Shown: positions 25,278 to 34,862 of the stretch, piece by piece | Layout: each line of letters begins with the position of its first letter | How positions within the stretch are numbered: the stretch's first letter is position 1 | Translations under genes and position numbers: made by a program | The notes under the pieces: model-generated | Told to the model about the DNA's origin: nothing | Databases searched by the model: none | Seen by the model: only the letters and a program-made list of their open reading frames with translations | Origin: Flavivirga aquimarina | GTDB taxonomy: Bacteria; Bacteroidota; Bacteroidia; Flavobacteriales; Flavobacteriaceae | Length of the DNA stretch: 35,003 bases | Reading direction: 5' to 3' | Assembly (NCBI RefSeq): GCF_030540835.1 | Contig: NZ_JAUOEK010000114.1 | Span: 1 to 35,003, forward strand

Positions 25278-26072
25278 ATGAAAGAAATAACAAGTACTCA
25301 GAATCCATATATAAAACAACTCGCACAACTAAAAGATAAGTCTCGCGAACGTAAAAAAAACGGTCAGTTTTTAATAGAGGGAGCACGTGAAATTTCGTTG
25401 GCTTTAAAAGGAAATTACAAGTTAGAAACCGTTTTATATTATCCTGAATTAATTTCGCAAGAACAACTTAACGAATTAACAAACCAACAAACTAATATTA
25501 TAGAAACCTCTAAAGATGTCTACCAAAAATTAGCTTATAGAGATACTACTGAAGGTGTCTTAGCTGTTGCTAAAAGTAAAGATCATAATATTAATCATTT
25601 AGAATTTAGTACTAAGCCCCCATTAATTCTAATTGCAGAAGCTCCCGAAAAACCTGGAAATATTGGTGCTATTTTAAGAACTGCAGATGCTGCGAATGTA
25701 GATGCTGTTATTATAGCTAATCCAAAAACAGATCTATACAACCCTAACATTATTCGTTCTAGTGTAGGTTGCGTATTTACCAATCAAATAGCAACTGGTA
25801 ACACTACAGAGATTATTGACTTTTTAAAAGAAAACAATATCGATATTTACTGTGCCGCATTACAAGCCTCGGTAGATTATCATACACAAGATTATACCAA
25901 ACCAACAGCTATAGTTGTTGGTACAGAAGCCACTGGATTGCGTCATGAATGGCTCAAAAACTCGACTCAAAATATTATAATTCCCATGCAAGGTGAAATA
26001 GATTCTATGAATGTGTCTGTTGCAGCAGGAATTCTTATTTTTGAAGCCAAAAGACAGAGAAATTTTGAATAA
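25278..26072 (+). CDS. TrmH/SpoU-family RNA 2'-O-methyltransferase
   Basis: 264 aa. The N-terminal substrate-binding domain (RERKKNGQFLIEGAREI) is joined to a SPOUT domain with motif 1 EKPGNIGAILRTADA (Asn and Arg of the active site), motif 2 VVGTEATGL and motif 3 IPMQGEIDSMNVSVAAGIL, which forms the knot that binds S-adenosylmethionine. The likely substrate is a ribose in rRNA or tRNA. The domain order resembles RlmB, but the exact nucleotide cannot be told. A TACTTTTG box at 25260-25267 may serve as its -7 element. Confidence 0.92.
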   Translation: MKEITSTQNPYIKQLAQLKDKSRERKKNGQFLIEGAREISLALKGNYKLETVLYYPELISQEQLNELTNQQTNIIETSKDVYQKLAYRDTTEGVLAVAKSKDHNINHLEFSTKPPLILIAEAPEKPGNIGAILRTADAANVDAVIIANPKTDLYNPNIIRSSVGCVFTNQIATGNTTEIIDFLKENNIDIYCAALQASVDYHTQDYTKPTAIVVGTEATGLRHEWLKNSTQNIIIPMQGEIDSMNVSVAAGILIFEAKRQRNFE

Positions 26073-26077
26073 TTTGT

Positions 26078-26191
26078 CATTGTGAGGACGAAAGACGTTA
26101 TAATCTCTTAATTTAAAGCAGGCATAATTAATAATCAATAAAATTAATTCAAAAGATTTTTACGCAGCGTTTAGACGTTTCTAAAAATGAC
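26078..26191. repeat. Degenerate intergenic palindromic repeat
   Basis: The spacer starts TTGTCATTGTGAGGACGAAA and ends AACGxx-type sequence, TTTCTAAAAATGACACAAA. The ends are inverted relative to each other (TGTCATT...), with ATCT/AGATTTTT inner parts. The motif TGTCATTGxGAGGA is common to dispersed bacterial repeats. It lies between the methyltransferase and M48 genes. Confidence 0.55.
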
Positions 26192-26204
26192 ACAAACATA
26201 AAAT

Positions 26205-27437
26205 ATGACAGATACAACTTTATTTTACATCATCATCGCTATATTGATTATCAACTTTATAGTTGATAAAATCCTCGATGCTTTAAATGCAAAACATTTT
26301 AAAGACAAACTTCCTGAAGATTTACAAGATGTTTATGATGATGTTGAATACAAAAAATCACAAAATTACAAAGCCACTAATTATAAGTTTGGCATATTAA
26401 CATCGACATTTTCTATTCTTTTAACTTTAGGCTTCTTATTTTTTGATGGTTTTGAATTTGTAGATAATATTGCCAGAAGCTATAGCGATAGTCCGATAAT
26501 TATTGCGCTTATTTTCTTTGGAATTATTATGATTGGTAGTGATATCGTTTCTACTCCTTTCTCTTACTATAGCACCTTTGTTATTGAAGAAAAATTTGGT
26601 TTTAATAAAACAACAGTTAAAACATTTATTCTCGATAAAATAAAAGGTTGGCTCATGATGGCCATTGTTGGAGGCGGTATATTAGCCCTTATTATTTGGT
26701 TTTACCAAGTTACCGGAAATCATTTTTGGTTATACGCTTGGGGATTAGTAGCTGTATTTACTTTATTTATGAATATGTTTTATTCAAAACTTATTGTACC
26801 GTTATTTAATAAACAAACACCTTTAGAGGCAGGGAGTTTACGAGATAAAATATCTGAATACGCACAAACAGTTGGGTTTAAACTTGACAAGATATTTGTA
26901 ATCGATGGCTCTAAACGAAGTACAAAAGCGAATGCTTATTTTTCTGGGTTTGGTAGTGAAAAACGCGTCACGCTTTACGATACATTGATTAATGATTTAG
27001 AGGATGAAGAGATTGTTGCTGTATTGGCGCACGAAGTTGGTCATTATAAAAAGAAGCATATTATCTTTAATTTGTTTGCTTCTATTTTATTAACCGGCTT
27101 AACACTTTTTATTTTATCACTTTTCATTTCAAATCCATTATTATCGAATGCTTTGGGTGTAGAGATTCCTAGTTTTCATATCGGGCTGATTGCTTTCGGG
27201 TTATTATACTCCCCTATTTCTGAAATTACGGGGTTGATTATGAACCTATTTTCCAGAAAATTTGAATATCAAGCGGACGATTATGCCAAAAACACATATA
27301 AAGGAGAACCTTTAATTACATCACTAAAAAAACTATCTAAAAATAGTTTGAGTAACTTAACGCCACATCCTGCTTATGTGTTTATGCATTATTCGCACCC
27401 TACTTTATTAGAACGGATTACCAATTTAAAAAAATAG
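26205..27437 (+). CDS. M48-family integral membrane metalloprotease (Ste24/CAAX protease 1 type)
   Basis: 410 aa. Hydrophobic helices lie at the N-terminus (FYIIIAILIINFIVDKIL) and around 65-85, 100-125, 150-190, 285-310 and 325-345. The zinc motif is VLAHEVGHYKKKH (His276, Glu277, His280), with the third ligand Glu354 in EYQADDYA. The length and topology match Ste24-like proteases, which in bacteria act in membrane protein quality control. The gene is complete and is preceded by the repeat at 26078-26191. Confidence 0.93.
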   Translation: MTDTTLFYIIIAILIINFIVDKILDALNAKHFKDKLPEDLQDVYDDVEYKKSQNYKATNYKFGILTSTFSILLTLGFLFFDGFEFVDNIARSYSDSPIIIALIFFGIIMIGSDIVSTPFSYYSTFVIEEKFGFNKTTVKTFILDKIKGWLMMAIVGGGILALIIWFYQVTGNHFWLYAWGLVAVFTLFMNMFYSKLIVPLFNKQTPLEAGSLRDKISEYAQTVGFKLDKIFVIDGSKRSTKANAYFSGFGSEKRVTLYDTLINDLEDEEIVAVLAHEVGHYKKKHIIFNLFASILLTGLTLFILSLFISNPLLSNALGVEIPSFHIGLIAFGLLYSPISEITGLIMNLFSRKFEYQADDYAKNTYKGEPLITSLKKLSKNSLSNLTPHPAYVFMHYSHPTLLERITNLKK

Positions 27438-27497
27438 CAATAAACCTTCTACTAAACTTAAAAAGATTCCCTCCTGCGGGGAATAAAAATAAAAGCT

Positions 27498-27617
27498 TAT
27501 CTTTGCCGCTTTCAATTCCTCAGAGAGAGGATGTGTTGCTAGAAGTTTAGGTTTTAAGTATGTCGATTCACTTCTTTATGTAACACTACATAGACATAAT
27601 CGCATACATATACAAGA
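27498..27617 (+). promoter_or_regulatory. -7 box and long 5' leader of the DEAD-box helicase gene
   Basis: TATCTTTG at 27498-27505 fits TAnnTTTG and leaves a leader of more than 100 nt before the ATG at 27618. Long leaders are usual for cold-induced RNA helicase genes (known for deaD/csdA). No TTG is found at the expected spacing. Short inverted repeats near 27475 (ATTCCC...GGGGAAT) may be a repeat relic. Confidence 0.45.
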
Positions 27618-29429
27618 ATGAGCACATTCCAAGAATTAGGTCTTAATGACGACTTATTACACGCTATTACAGATTTAGGTTTTATAAAACCAAGTGAAGT
27701 ACAAGAAAAAGCCATCCCAATTTTATTAGAATCTGAAACAGATTTAGTAGCATTGGCACAAACAGGAACTGGTAAAACAGCTGCGTTTGGCTTCCCAATG
27801 CTAGAAAAAATTGATGTTAATAGCAGAACCACTCAAGGCTTAATTTTATCACCAACACGTGAGCTTTGTTTGCAAATTACCAACGAAATGAAACAATACG
27901 GTAAGTACTGTAAAGGTCTTAACGTGGTTGCTATTTATGGAGGGTCTAGTATTACAGACCAAGCTAGAGAGGTTAAAAGAGGGGCGCAAATTATTGTGGC
28001 AACTCCGGGTCGTATGAAAGATATGATTAGCAGACGTTTGGTTGATATTTCTAAAATCCAATATTCTGTTTTAGATGAAGCCGATGAAATGCTAAATATG
28101 GGTTTCAAAGAAGATATCACCAATATTTTATCGCATACACCAGAAGATAAAAACACCTGGTTGTTCTCTGCTACGATGCCGAGAGAAGTTGCTGCTATTG
28201 CTAAAAACTTCATGAGTAACCCACAGGAAATAACTGTTGGAAATAAAAATGAAAGTACGACCAATGTATCACACGAATACTATTTAGTAAATGCTAGAGA
28301 CCGTTACCAAGCTTTAAAACGCTTATCGGATGCCAATCCAGATATTTTCTCGGTAGTCTTTTGTAGAACTAAACGAGATACACAAAAAGTAGCCGAACAA
28401 CTTATCGAAGATGGCTATAGTGCAGGTGCTTTACACGGTGATTTAAGTCAGAACCAACGTGATTTGGTTATGAAATCGTTTAGAAACAAACAAATACAAA
28501 TGTTAGTGGCTACAGATGTTGCCGCGCGTGGTATTGATGTGGATGATATTACACACGTAATAAATTACCAATTACCAGACGAAATTGAAACGTATACTCA
28601 CCGTTCTGGACGTACAGGACGTGCTGGTAAAACAGGGGTTTCTATGGTGATTGTTTCTAAAAGCGAAGTGCGTAAAATAAAAAGTATTGAGCGTATTATT
28701 AAACGTCAGTTTGAGAAAAAAGATATTCCTGATGGTGCTCATATTTGCGAAGTGCAATTAATGTCTCTTGCGAATAAAATACATAACACCGAGGTTAATC
28801 ATGAAATTGATAAGCATTTATCAAGTATTAATGCATTGTTTGAAGACACAGATAAAGATGAATTAATTAAAAAATTCTTCTCTGTTGAGTTTACACGTTT
28901 CTATAACTATTACCAAAAGGCTAAAAACTTAAATGTTTCTGGTGATGGCGGTCGTGATCGAGATGGTGGCCGTGATTTTGGTGGCAAATCTAATTCTACA
29001 CGCTACTTTATTAATGTTGGTAGTAAGGATGGTTTTGATTGGATGAAACTAAAAGACTTCTTAAAAGAGCAGTTACAGCTTGGTAGAGATGATGTCTTTA
29101 AAGTTGAAGTAAAGGATAGCTTCTCTTTCTTTAATACCGAAAATGAACAAAAAGAGAAAGTATTAGCTTTCTTTACCGATTTTAAACATAACGGACGTTT
29201 TGTTAATGTTGAAGTATCTGAAAACCGTGGTGGTGGAAGACGAAACGATAGAAACCGAGGTAGAAAGCGTGATGACAGAAAAGGTGGAAGAAGACGTGAT
29301 GAGAGAAGATCTGATTCTGGAAACAGAGGTGAAAGACGTCGTTCTGAAGGGTCTTCAAAACCAAGATATTCAAATTCTGACTCTAGCGGTAGTTCAAATA
29401 CATTTAGGCCTAGACGTTCTAGACGTTAG
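27618..29429 (+). CDS. deaD: DEAD-box ATP-dependent RNA helicase with DbpA-like and RGG tail
   Basis: 603 aa. All helicase motifs are present: Q motif (FIKPSEVQEKAIP), Walker A AQTGTGKTA, PTRELCLQI, TPGRM, VLDEADEM, SAT, VFCRTKRDT, ATDVAARGIDV and HRSGRTGRAGKTG. From about residue 450 there is a DbpA-type RNA-binding domain (TRYFINVGSKDGFDWMKLKDF). The tail of about 70 residues is Arg/Gly/Ser-rich. It unwinds structured RNA and probably assists ribosome assembly and cold growth. The last 100 codons have biased Arg/Gly use, as expected for an RGG tail. Confidence 0.93.
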   Translation: MSTFQELGLNDDLLHAITDLGFIKPSEVQEKAIPILLESETDLVALAQTGTGKTAAFGFPMLEKIDVNSRTTQGLILSPTRELCLQITNEMKQYGKYCKGLNVVAIYGGSSITDQAREVKRGAQIIVATPGRMKDMISRRLVDISKIQYSVLDEADEMLNMGFKEDITNILSHTPEDKNTWLFSATMPREVAAIAKNFMSNPQEITVGNKNESTTNVSHEYYLVNARDRYQALKRLSDANPDIFSVVFCRTKRDTQKVAEQLIEDGYSAGALHGDLSQNQRDLVMKSFRNKQIQMLVATDVAARGIDVDDITHVINYQLPDEIETYTHRSGRTGRAGKTGVSMVIVSKSEVRKIKSIERIIKRQFEKKDIPDGAHICEVQLMSLANKIHNTEVNHEIDKHLSSINALFEDTDKDELIKKFFSVEFTRFYNYYQKAKNLNVSGDGGRDRDGGRDFGGKSNSTRYFINVGSKDGFDWMKLKDFLKEQLQLGRDDVFKVEVKDSFSFFNTENEQKEKVLAFFTDFKHNGRFVNVEVSENRGGGRRNDRNRGRKRDDRKGGRRRDERRSDSGNRGERRRSEGSSKPRYSNSDSSGSSNTFRPRRSRR

Positions 29430-29521
29430 TAATAGCTTACTATTTTTAAGAAGGTCAAAAGCCACCCCTTTGTCACCACCCTATGTTTGTAAAAGGATTG
29501 AATTTTAAAGAATTAATAAAA

Positions 29522-29553
29522 AAACTGCCTTCGGTTTTTACTCCAAAGGCAGT
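29522..29553 (-). terminator. Terminator of the susC-susD operon
   Basis: A 9-bp stem AACTGCCTT/AAGGCAGTT with a 14-nt loop is followed on the minus strand by a T run. It lies 43 bp after the susD stop and 92 bp after the helicase stop. Confidence 0.75.
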
Positions 29554-29595
29554 TAAAATTAACTAATATAAAAGCTATTTTAGTTATTTAAAATA

Positions 29596-31185
29596 TTACC
29601 AACCAGCATTTTGATCTAAACTAGAGTTAGAAGAAAGCGCATTAAAATGAATTGGCAGAATGTAAAACTTATCGGTGATAGCAGCTAAGGTTATTTGCCT
29701 TACAGTACCTCCATTTGTATCCCAGTTAAGCTCAATTTCTTCTTTAAGCCTACCTGTTCTTTGGCAATCATAAAAATAATGACCTTCATAAACTAACTCC
29801 CATTTTCTTTCATTCCAAATGGCATCTCTTAAATCCTCTTTAGATATTGGTAAGGTAATTAATGGCTGACCAGCTCTTTGTCTTACTTGGTTAATCCCAG
29901 AAATTGTATTATTGTCTGGAGTTCCGTTTATTTCATTTAAAGCTTCAGAATGCATAAGTAATACATCTGCATAACGTAAATAAACCGTATTGTCACCATA
30001 ATCTGTTGCTCCAAGAGCATTAATATCTGGATTATTATCATCACTAATAAATTTCCAAATATGAGGGTGAATAAAATTTCCAGACCCGTAGTTTACTACA
30101 ACCCCATCATTATCAACATAACTAGTTAAATATGTAGTACTAAATCGGTTGTCTGAAGTGCCATTTGCATCTACCCACTGATCAAAGAAACTTTTATTAG
30201 AAAAAACTTGCTTCCAAGAATAAGGTGTAATATCGGATCCATTTATACCAGTTCTTGCTCCTAATTGTCCACCTTCACCTGTAACACCTGCTACACTAGA
30301 TTCTAAATACTGAACAGAAAAAATGATTTCTTCATTATTATCATTTTCATTTTTAAAAATATCGGCAAAATTTGGTTCTAAAGAATAAGGACCACTATTA
30401 ATTAAATCTTCACACTTCTCTACAACTTTTGCCCATTTAGAAGCATCTCCTTGATCTAAGGTCCCTGTTACGTAATTATATTGTAAACCTGCTTGTGTTA
30501 AATAAACTTTTGCTAAAAGAGCTGTAGCTGAACCTTTTCTAGCTCTTCCATTATCCACGCCGTTCGTAAATGTCGCCACTGGCAAATTAGATTCAGCAAA
30601 TAATAAATCTTCTATTATAAAATTATACACTTCTGTTCTATCCACTTGTTTTAAAAATTGAGACTCATAAACAGATTCATCTGCGCCCTCTTGTGGTGTC
30701 ACTGCATCCTCAATAGATTCTGGAACGCTGGTTACTAATGGTATATGACCGAACATTCTAACTGTATTGAAATAGACCATACCTCTAATATATCTCATCT
30801 CACCCAGCAACTGATTTTTCAAATCTTCTTCTAAAGAAGAATTCTCTAATACTGAGATTACTGAATTAGCTCGCCCAATAACTTTATAACCTTGCTCCCA
30901 AAGTGCCCAAAGACCTCCTGTATTATTGGTATAGGTTAATGTATTGAAATTTTGATTCCAAAAATGCCCCATAGAACCCGGTAGAAGCTCACACATAATA
31001 AATTGTTGATACCAATAATTATTGTTTTGTAAACCATCATAAACTCCAATAGCTCCAACAATAGCATCATTTTCTGTTTGAAAAAAGTTTTCGTTAGTAA
31101 CACTTGAAAACACTTCTTCATCTAAAACATCATTACAAGAAAATAGTAATGATAGCGTAAGAGATAATATAAATATATTTTTCAT
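29596..31185 (-). CDS. SusD/RagB-family nutrient-binding outer-membrane lipoprotein
   Basis: 529 aa. Lipobox LFSC (Cys17). The N-terminal family start is VFSSVTNENFFQTENDA, then the helical TPR-like scaffold with MRYIRGMVYFNTVRMFG and KGSATALLAKVYLTQA. The C-terminal part has the hallmark YLRYADVLLMHSEALNE, WNERKWELVYEGHYFYD and a closing QNAGW. It lies on the cell surface as the lid of the SusC channel and captures the ligand. It follows susC by 16 bp in the same operon. No glycosidase or peptidase is in view, so the ligand is open. Confidence 0.95.
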   Translation of the reverse strand: MKNIFILSLTLSLLFSCNDVLDEEVFSSVTNENFFQTENDAIVGAIGVYDGLQNNNYWYQQFIMCELLPGSMGHFWNQNFNTLTYTNNTGGLWALWEQGYKVIGRANSVISVLENSSLEEDLKNQLLGEMRYIRGMVYFNTVRMFGHIPLVTSVPESIEDAVTPQEGADESVYESQFLKQVDRTEVYNFIIEDLLFAESNLPVATFTNGVDNGRARKGSATALLAKVYLTQAGLQYNYVTGTLDQGDASKWAKVVEKCEDLINSGPYSLEPNFADIFKNENDNNEEIIFSVQYLESSVAGVTGEGGQLGARTGINGSDITPYSWKQVFSNKSFFDQWVDANGTSDNRFSTTYLTSYVDNDGVVVNYGSGNFIHPHIWKFISDDNNPDINALGATDYGDNTVYLRYADVLLMHSEALNEINGTPDNNTISGINQVRQRAGQPLITLPISKEDLRDAIWNERKWELVYEGHYFYDCQRTGRLKEEIELNWDTNGGTVRQITLAAITDKFYILPIHFNALSSNSSLDQNAGW

Positions 31186-31201
31186 TGTAAATAGTTTTTA
31201 A

Positions 31202-34200
31202 TTAAAAATTAACTTGTAATCCTAAAGTAAATGATTGCGGAACTGGATAAGCATTTCTATCCACTCCAAACGAATCATTACCATTATTAGTAAATGTACC
31301 ATCACCTGGTGTAGAATTAACATCTGGATCGAATCCAGAATATTTGGTAATTGTGAAAACATTTTGAGCACTAATATATAAAGATGCGTTATTGAAAGGA
31401 CCTAAGGCTGGTAATGTATACCCCAAACGAATATTCTGTAGTCTTAAAAAGCTTCCATCTTCTATATTAAGTCTCTGTTGACTGTAAATTGTAGGCGCTG
31501 TAAGTCTAGGATACTTTGCGTCTGGATTAGTTGGTGTCCAATAATTATCAATTAAATCTGTTGACAAATTAGATCTTATTATCTCTGTACTTCTTAAATA
31601 AGTAGCCGTTTGGTTGTAAATCTGGTTTCCTTGAACACCATAAAAGAAAAGATCTAATGCTACTCTTTTATATTCAAAATTCAAACCTATTGCATAAGAA
31701 AAATCTGGATTTGGATCAAAAGTAACAACTTGATCATACCCATCAATAACATCATCACCATTTAAATCTACAGCTCGTTCGTCACCAATACTTGCACCAT
31801 TAATTGGATTTCCGTTACTATCTGAATAAGCATCTAATTCTGCTTGATTTTGAATAATCCCATCACTTATATAACCTATTTTAGCTCCCAACGACTCTCC
31901 TACTTTCCATTGTTGAGTCGCATCTCCATCTAAACTTATAATCTCATTTTTATTAAGAAACAATTCTGTTTTTATATTTGCTTTAAAATTTTTATTGTTT
32001 ACTAATTTTGTATCTGCAGAAATTTCAAACCCTTTATTTTGCAATTCCCCAGTATTTAACAATGCGTTAGCAAAACCAGAAGTTTCTACTAAGCTAACAT
32101 TTAAAAGAAGATCTGTAGTTGTTTTTTCATAGTAATCTACCGATAGGTCAACGGTATTAAACAACTTAGTATCTAAACCAACATTAATACTTTCTGTTGT
32201 TTCCCATCTTAAATCTATATTGGCAAGTCGGCTTGCAGCCACTCCAGATTCAATAGCATCTCCCAATGGATAATTTGCTAATCCAAAAACTGCTAACGAT
32301 TGGTATAACCCTATATTTTGATTTCCTGTTTTTCCCCAACCTACTCTAAATTTTAAAGTATTAATTGTATTTCTAGCATTTGCCATAAAATCTTCTGAAG
32401 AAACAACCCAAGCTCCAGATGCTGCAGGGAAAAACCCCCATTTATTTCCTTCTCCAAATCGTGAACTACCATCATACCTAACAGAAGCAGAAAGAAGGTA
32501 TTTTCTATCCAAAGAATAGTTAACACGCCCTAAATAAGATAACAATTGCCACTTCGTTTTATTAGATTTTGGCGTTCCAAATTCACCTGCCGAATCAATA
32601 TTATTATAACCAAAAGCATCTGTAAAAAAATCTGTTGCAGAAACAGAAAAATCTTCATAAACTTCTTCTTCATATGTTGCACCAGCAACTATATCTAACT
32701 TATGTTTTTCCTTAAAAATAGTATTGTAAGAAAAAATATTTTCATTTACAAGGTGAGACGTATTTCGATTTTCTATAGAAGCTCTACCATTTATCAATCC
32801 TCCAGTAATTGTTGTAGAAGGGTTATATGTCCCTTGTTTATAATTATTATAATTACCTCCTAAACTTGTTTTAAAACTAAAATTTTTGAAAGGTTTTATG
32901 GTTATATTAAAGTTTCCAATTATATCCCAATTTTTTGTTTCATTTTCTATTTCATTAACTATAGCTAAAGGGTTTTCTATACCTTCTGATCCAGGTAGGT
33001 TGTTAGCGGTATACGTGCCATCTTCATTATAAACAGGTAATGCTGGCGACATTTTAATAGCTTGGTTAATGGTTCCTGTACTACCTGAAGTACCAGTATT
33101 TTCTCCTGAGCTGTTTTTGTTTTCATGAGTAACAAATAAATTAACCGCCGTACTTAACCATGGTGTCACATCCATTTGATTTGCCAAGCGTATACCAAAT
33201 CTATCATAGCTACCTCCTTTTACAATACCTTCATGATCTAAATAATTAAGAGAAACACTAGAACGGTTGGTTTCGCTTCCGCCAGAGATACTTATTTGGT
33301 GGTTTTTAATAAAACCTGTTGTGGTAATTTGATCAAACCAATCGGTTCCTTCTCCCACTGTTAATGGAGAAGGCCTAGATGGGGAACTTCCATTATAAAA
33401 CACATCACTTGGATCTGCATTGCCTGCAATTTCCCAAGCTGTATGAAATTCTGTAAACTCTTGGGCATTCATTAAATTAAGGTCATTCCCTATACTTTGA
33501 GCAGTAAATCTTGTAGCGTAAGAAACCTTCATCTTACCAACTTTACCTTGTTTCGATGTAATTAAAATGACTCCATTAGCTCCTCTAGAACCATAAATTG
33601 CAGTACTAGAAGCGTCTTTTAATACTTCGATAGATTCAATATCTTCTACAGAAATATTATCTATATTAGATAATGGTATACCATCTAGTACATATAAAGG
33701 GGAAGAACTACTATTTACAGAGTTCTGCCCTCTAATAACTACCGATGTGCTACCACCAGGAGCAGCAGAGTTAGTTCTCACTTGCACACCTGTAGCTTGC
33801 CCTTGCAATGCATCTCCTATAGATTGAACTGGTCTTATTGTAAGTTGCTCACTACTAACAGATGCTATGGAACCTGTAAGATCACTTTTCTTAGCTGTAC
33901 CATAACCAATAACAACAACTTCGTCTAGTTTAGCAGCATCTTCATGCATTACTACCGAAAGAGATTTTTGATTTTCGAATACTATTTCTTGGGTTTTAAA
34001 GCCAACAAAGGAAAATACTAATACTTGTCCTGAAGAAATTTGAAGTGAGTATTTCCCATCAAAATCGGTAACAGCTCCAATTATATCACCTTTCACTGTT
34101 ATATTTACTCCAGGTAAAGGTTGTTTAGTTTCATCTGTAATTATTCCAGAAATTGTTTGTTGTGCCATTAAAGGGGCAAAACTAAAACAACACAGAAATA

Positions 34201-34222
34201 TTGTAATTAATTTTAAATTCAT
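31202..34222 (-). CDS. SusC/RagA-family TonB-dependent outer-membrane transporter
   Basis: 1006 aa, the usual length. Signal peptide ending in FAPLMAQ; an N-terminal carboxypeptidase-D-like domain (ISGIITDETKQPLPGVNITV, DFDGKYSLQI, FSFVGFKTQEI); a TonB box region (LDEVVVIGYG); a plug with the SusC signature (LYVLDGIPLSNIDNI and STAIYGSRGANGVILITSK); then a long beta barrel ending FTLGLQVNF with a terminal Phe. It imports a ligand captured by the SusD partner, powered by TonB. It lacks the N-terminal STN domain, so no anti-sigma signalling is expected, and no sigma or anti-sigma genes are adjacent. Confidence 0.96.
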   Translation of the reverse strand: MNLKLITIFLCCFSFAPLMAQQTISGIITDETKQPLPGVNITVKGDIIGAVTDFDGKYSLQISSGQVLVFSFVGFKTQEIVFENQKSLSVVMHEDAAKLDEVVVIGYGTAKKSDLTGSIASVSSEQLTIRPVQSIGDALQGQATGVQVRTNSAAPGGSTSVVIRGQNSVNSSSSPLYVLDGIPLSNIDNISVEDIESIEVLKDASSTAIYGSRGANGVILITSKQGKVGKMKVSYATRFTAQSIGNDLNLMNAQEFTEFHTAWEIAGNADPSDVFYNGSSPSRPSPLTVGEGTDWFDQITTTGFIKNHQISISGGSETNRSSVSLNYLDHEGIVKGGSYDRFGIRLANQMDVTPWLSTAVNLFVTHENKNSSGENTGTSGSTGTINQAIKMSPALPVYNEDGTYTANNLPGSEGIENPLAIVNEIENETKNWDIIGNFNITIKPFKNFSFKTSLGGNYNNYKQGTYNPSTTITGGLINGRASIENRNTSHLVNENIFSYNTIFKEKHKLDIVAGATYEEEVYEDFSVSATDFFTDAFGYNNIDSAGEFGTPKSNKTKWQLLSYLGRVNYSLDRKYLLSASVRYDGSSRFGEGNKWGFFPAASGAWVVSSEDFMANARNTINTLKFRVGWGKTGNQNIGLYQSLAVFGLANYPLGDAIESGVAASRLANIDLRWETTESINVGLDTKLFNTVDLSVDYYEKTTTDLLLNVSLVETSGFANALLNTGELQNKGFEISADTKLVNNKNFKANIKTELFLNKNEIISLDGDATQQWKVGESLGAKIGYISDGIIQNQAELDAYSDSNGNPINGASIGDERAVDLNGDDVIDGYDQVVTFDPNPDFSYAIGLNFEYKRVALDLFFYGVQGNQIYNQTATYLRSTEIIRSNLSTDLIDNYWTPTNPDAKYPRLTAPTIYSQQRLNIEDGSFLRLQNIRLGYTLPALGPFNNASLYISAQNVFTITKYSGFDPDVNSTPGDGTFTNNGNDSFGVDRNAYPVPQSFTLGLQVNF

Positions 34223-34862
34223 AATTTGATTTAGGTTAAAGTTTAAGAGTTAATTATTTATTTTCTAAGATTAGAAGTTTTTTAATCTTCCATTTTAACT
34301 TTATATATTCTCTATAAAATATTTTTTTTCTAATTAAACCAGCCTTGTTCTTTTTAACCAGTTTTTAGAGTTTTATTCTATAATTAAGTAAATAAAATTA
34401 TTGGAGTATTTAAAAAAACATACGTCTCTTATTAGTTGCAAACTTAACAACGCTTAGCAGTTATAAAGTCTCATTTAAAGGGCTTGTTTGTTGCAAAATG
34501 TTAGTTTTTTAAGGCGCAAAAAACGCTTAAAACCCCTTAAAAAACTAAAGATCAAGGTTTTGGAAAGAAAAAACTTATGCAACATATTTTTTGATTTTCT
34601 GCGTGTTAATTTATTAACAAAAACGAACTGAATTACCATACGACGAGCATTTGTAAATTAGCCCATTTCTTCTCAAAAAAATTATATTTTAAATTAAAAG
34701 AAACAGTACCTCTTGAGGATTAACTAATTAGCATTTAGGCAACTTTTTTTTCGTTTTATTTCATTACAATTTGTATGCTAAGACCCTGTAATTTTAAAAA
34801 TGAATAATACCAATACTTTAATTAATAAAGAATTTCTTGAAACCAACTATTCTCGAGGCAGA
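34223..34862. other. Long upstream region of susC, no gene seen
   Basis: This is 640 bp without a convincing gene. CAAACTTA at 34439-34446 gives a minus-strand TAAGTTTG box that could be the susC -7 element with a leader of about 215 nt; no -33 TTG is at the right distance. The inverted repeat at 34501-34548 lies further upstream. The last part (34850-34862) runs into the terminal repeat with TCGAGGCAGAG. Confidence 0.5.
34501..34548. repeat. Perfect 14-bp inverted repeat upstream of susC
   Basis: TTAGTTTTTTAAGG (34501-34514) and CCTTAAAAAACTAA (34535-34548) are exact reverse complements around a 20-bp centre that itself holds GCGCAAAAAACGC. It could be an operator for a regulator or an RNA stem-loop; there is no gene for it to terminate on either strand. 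Confidence 0.75.
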
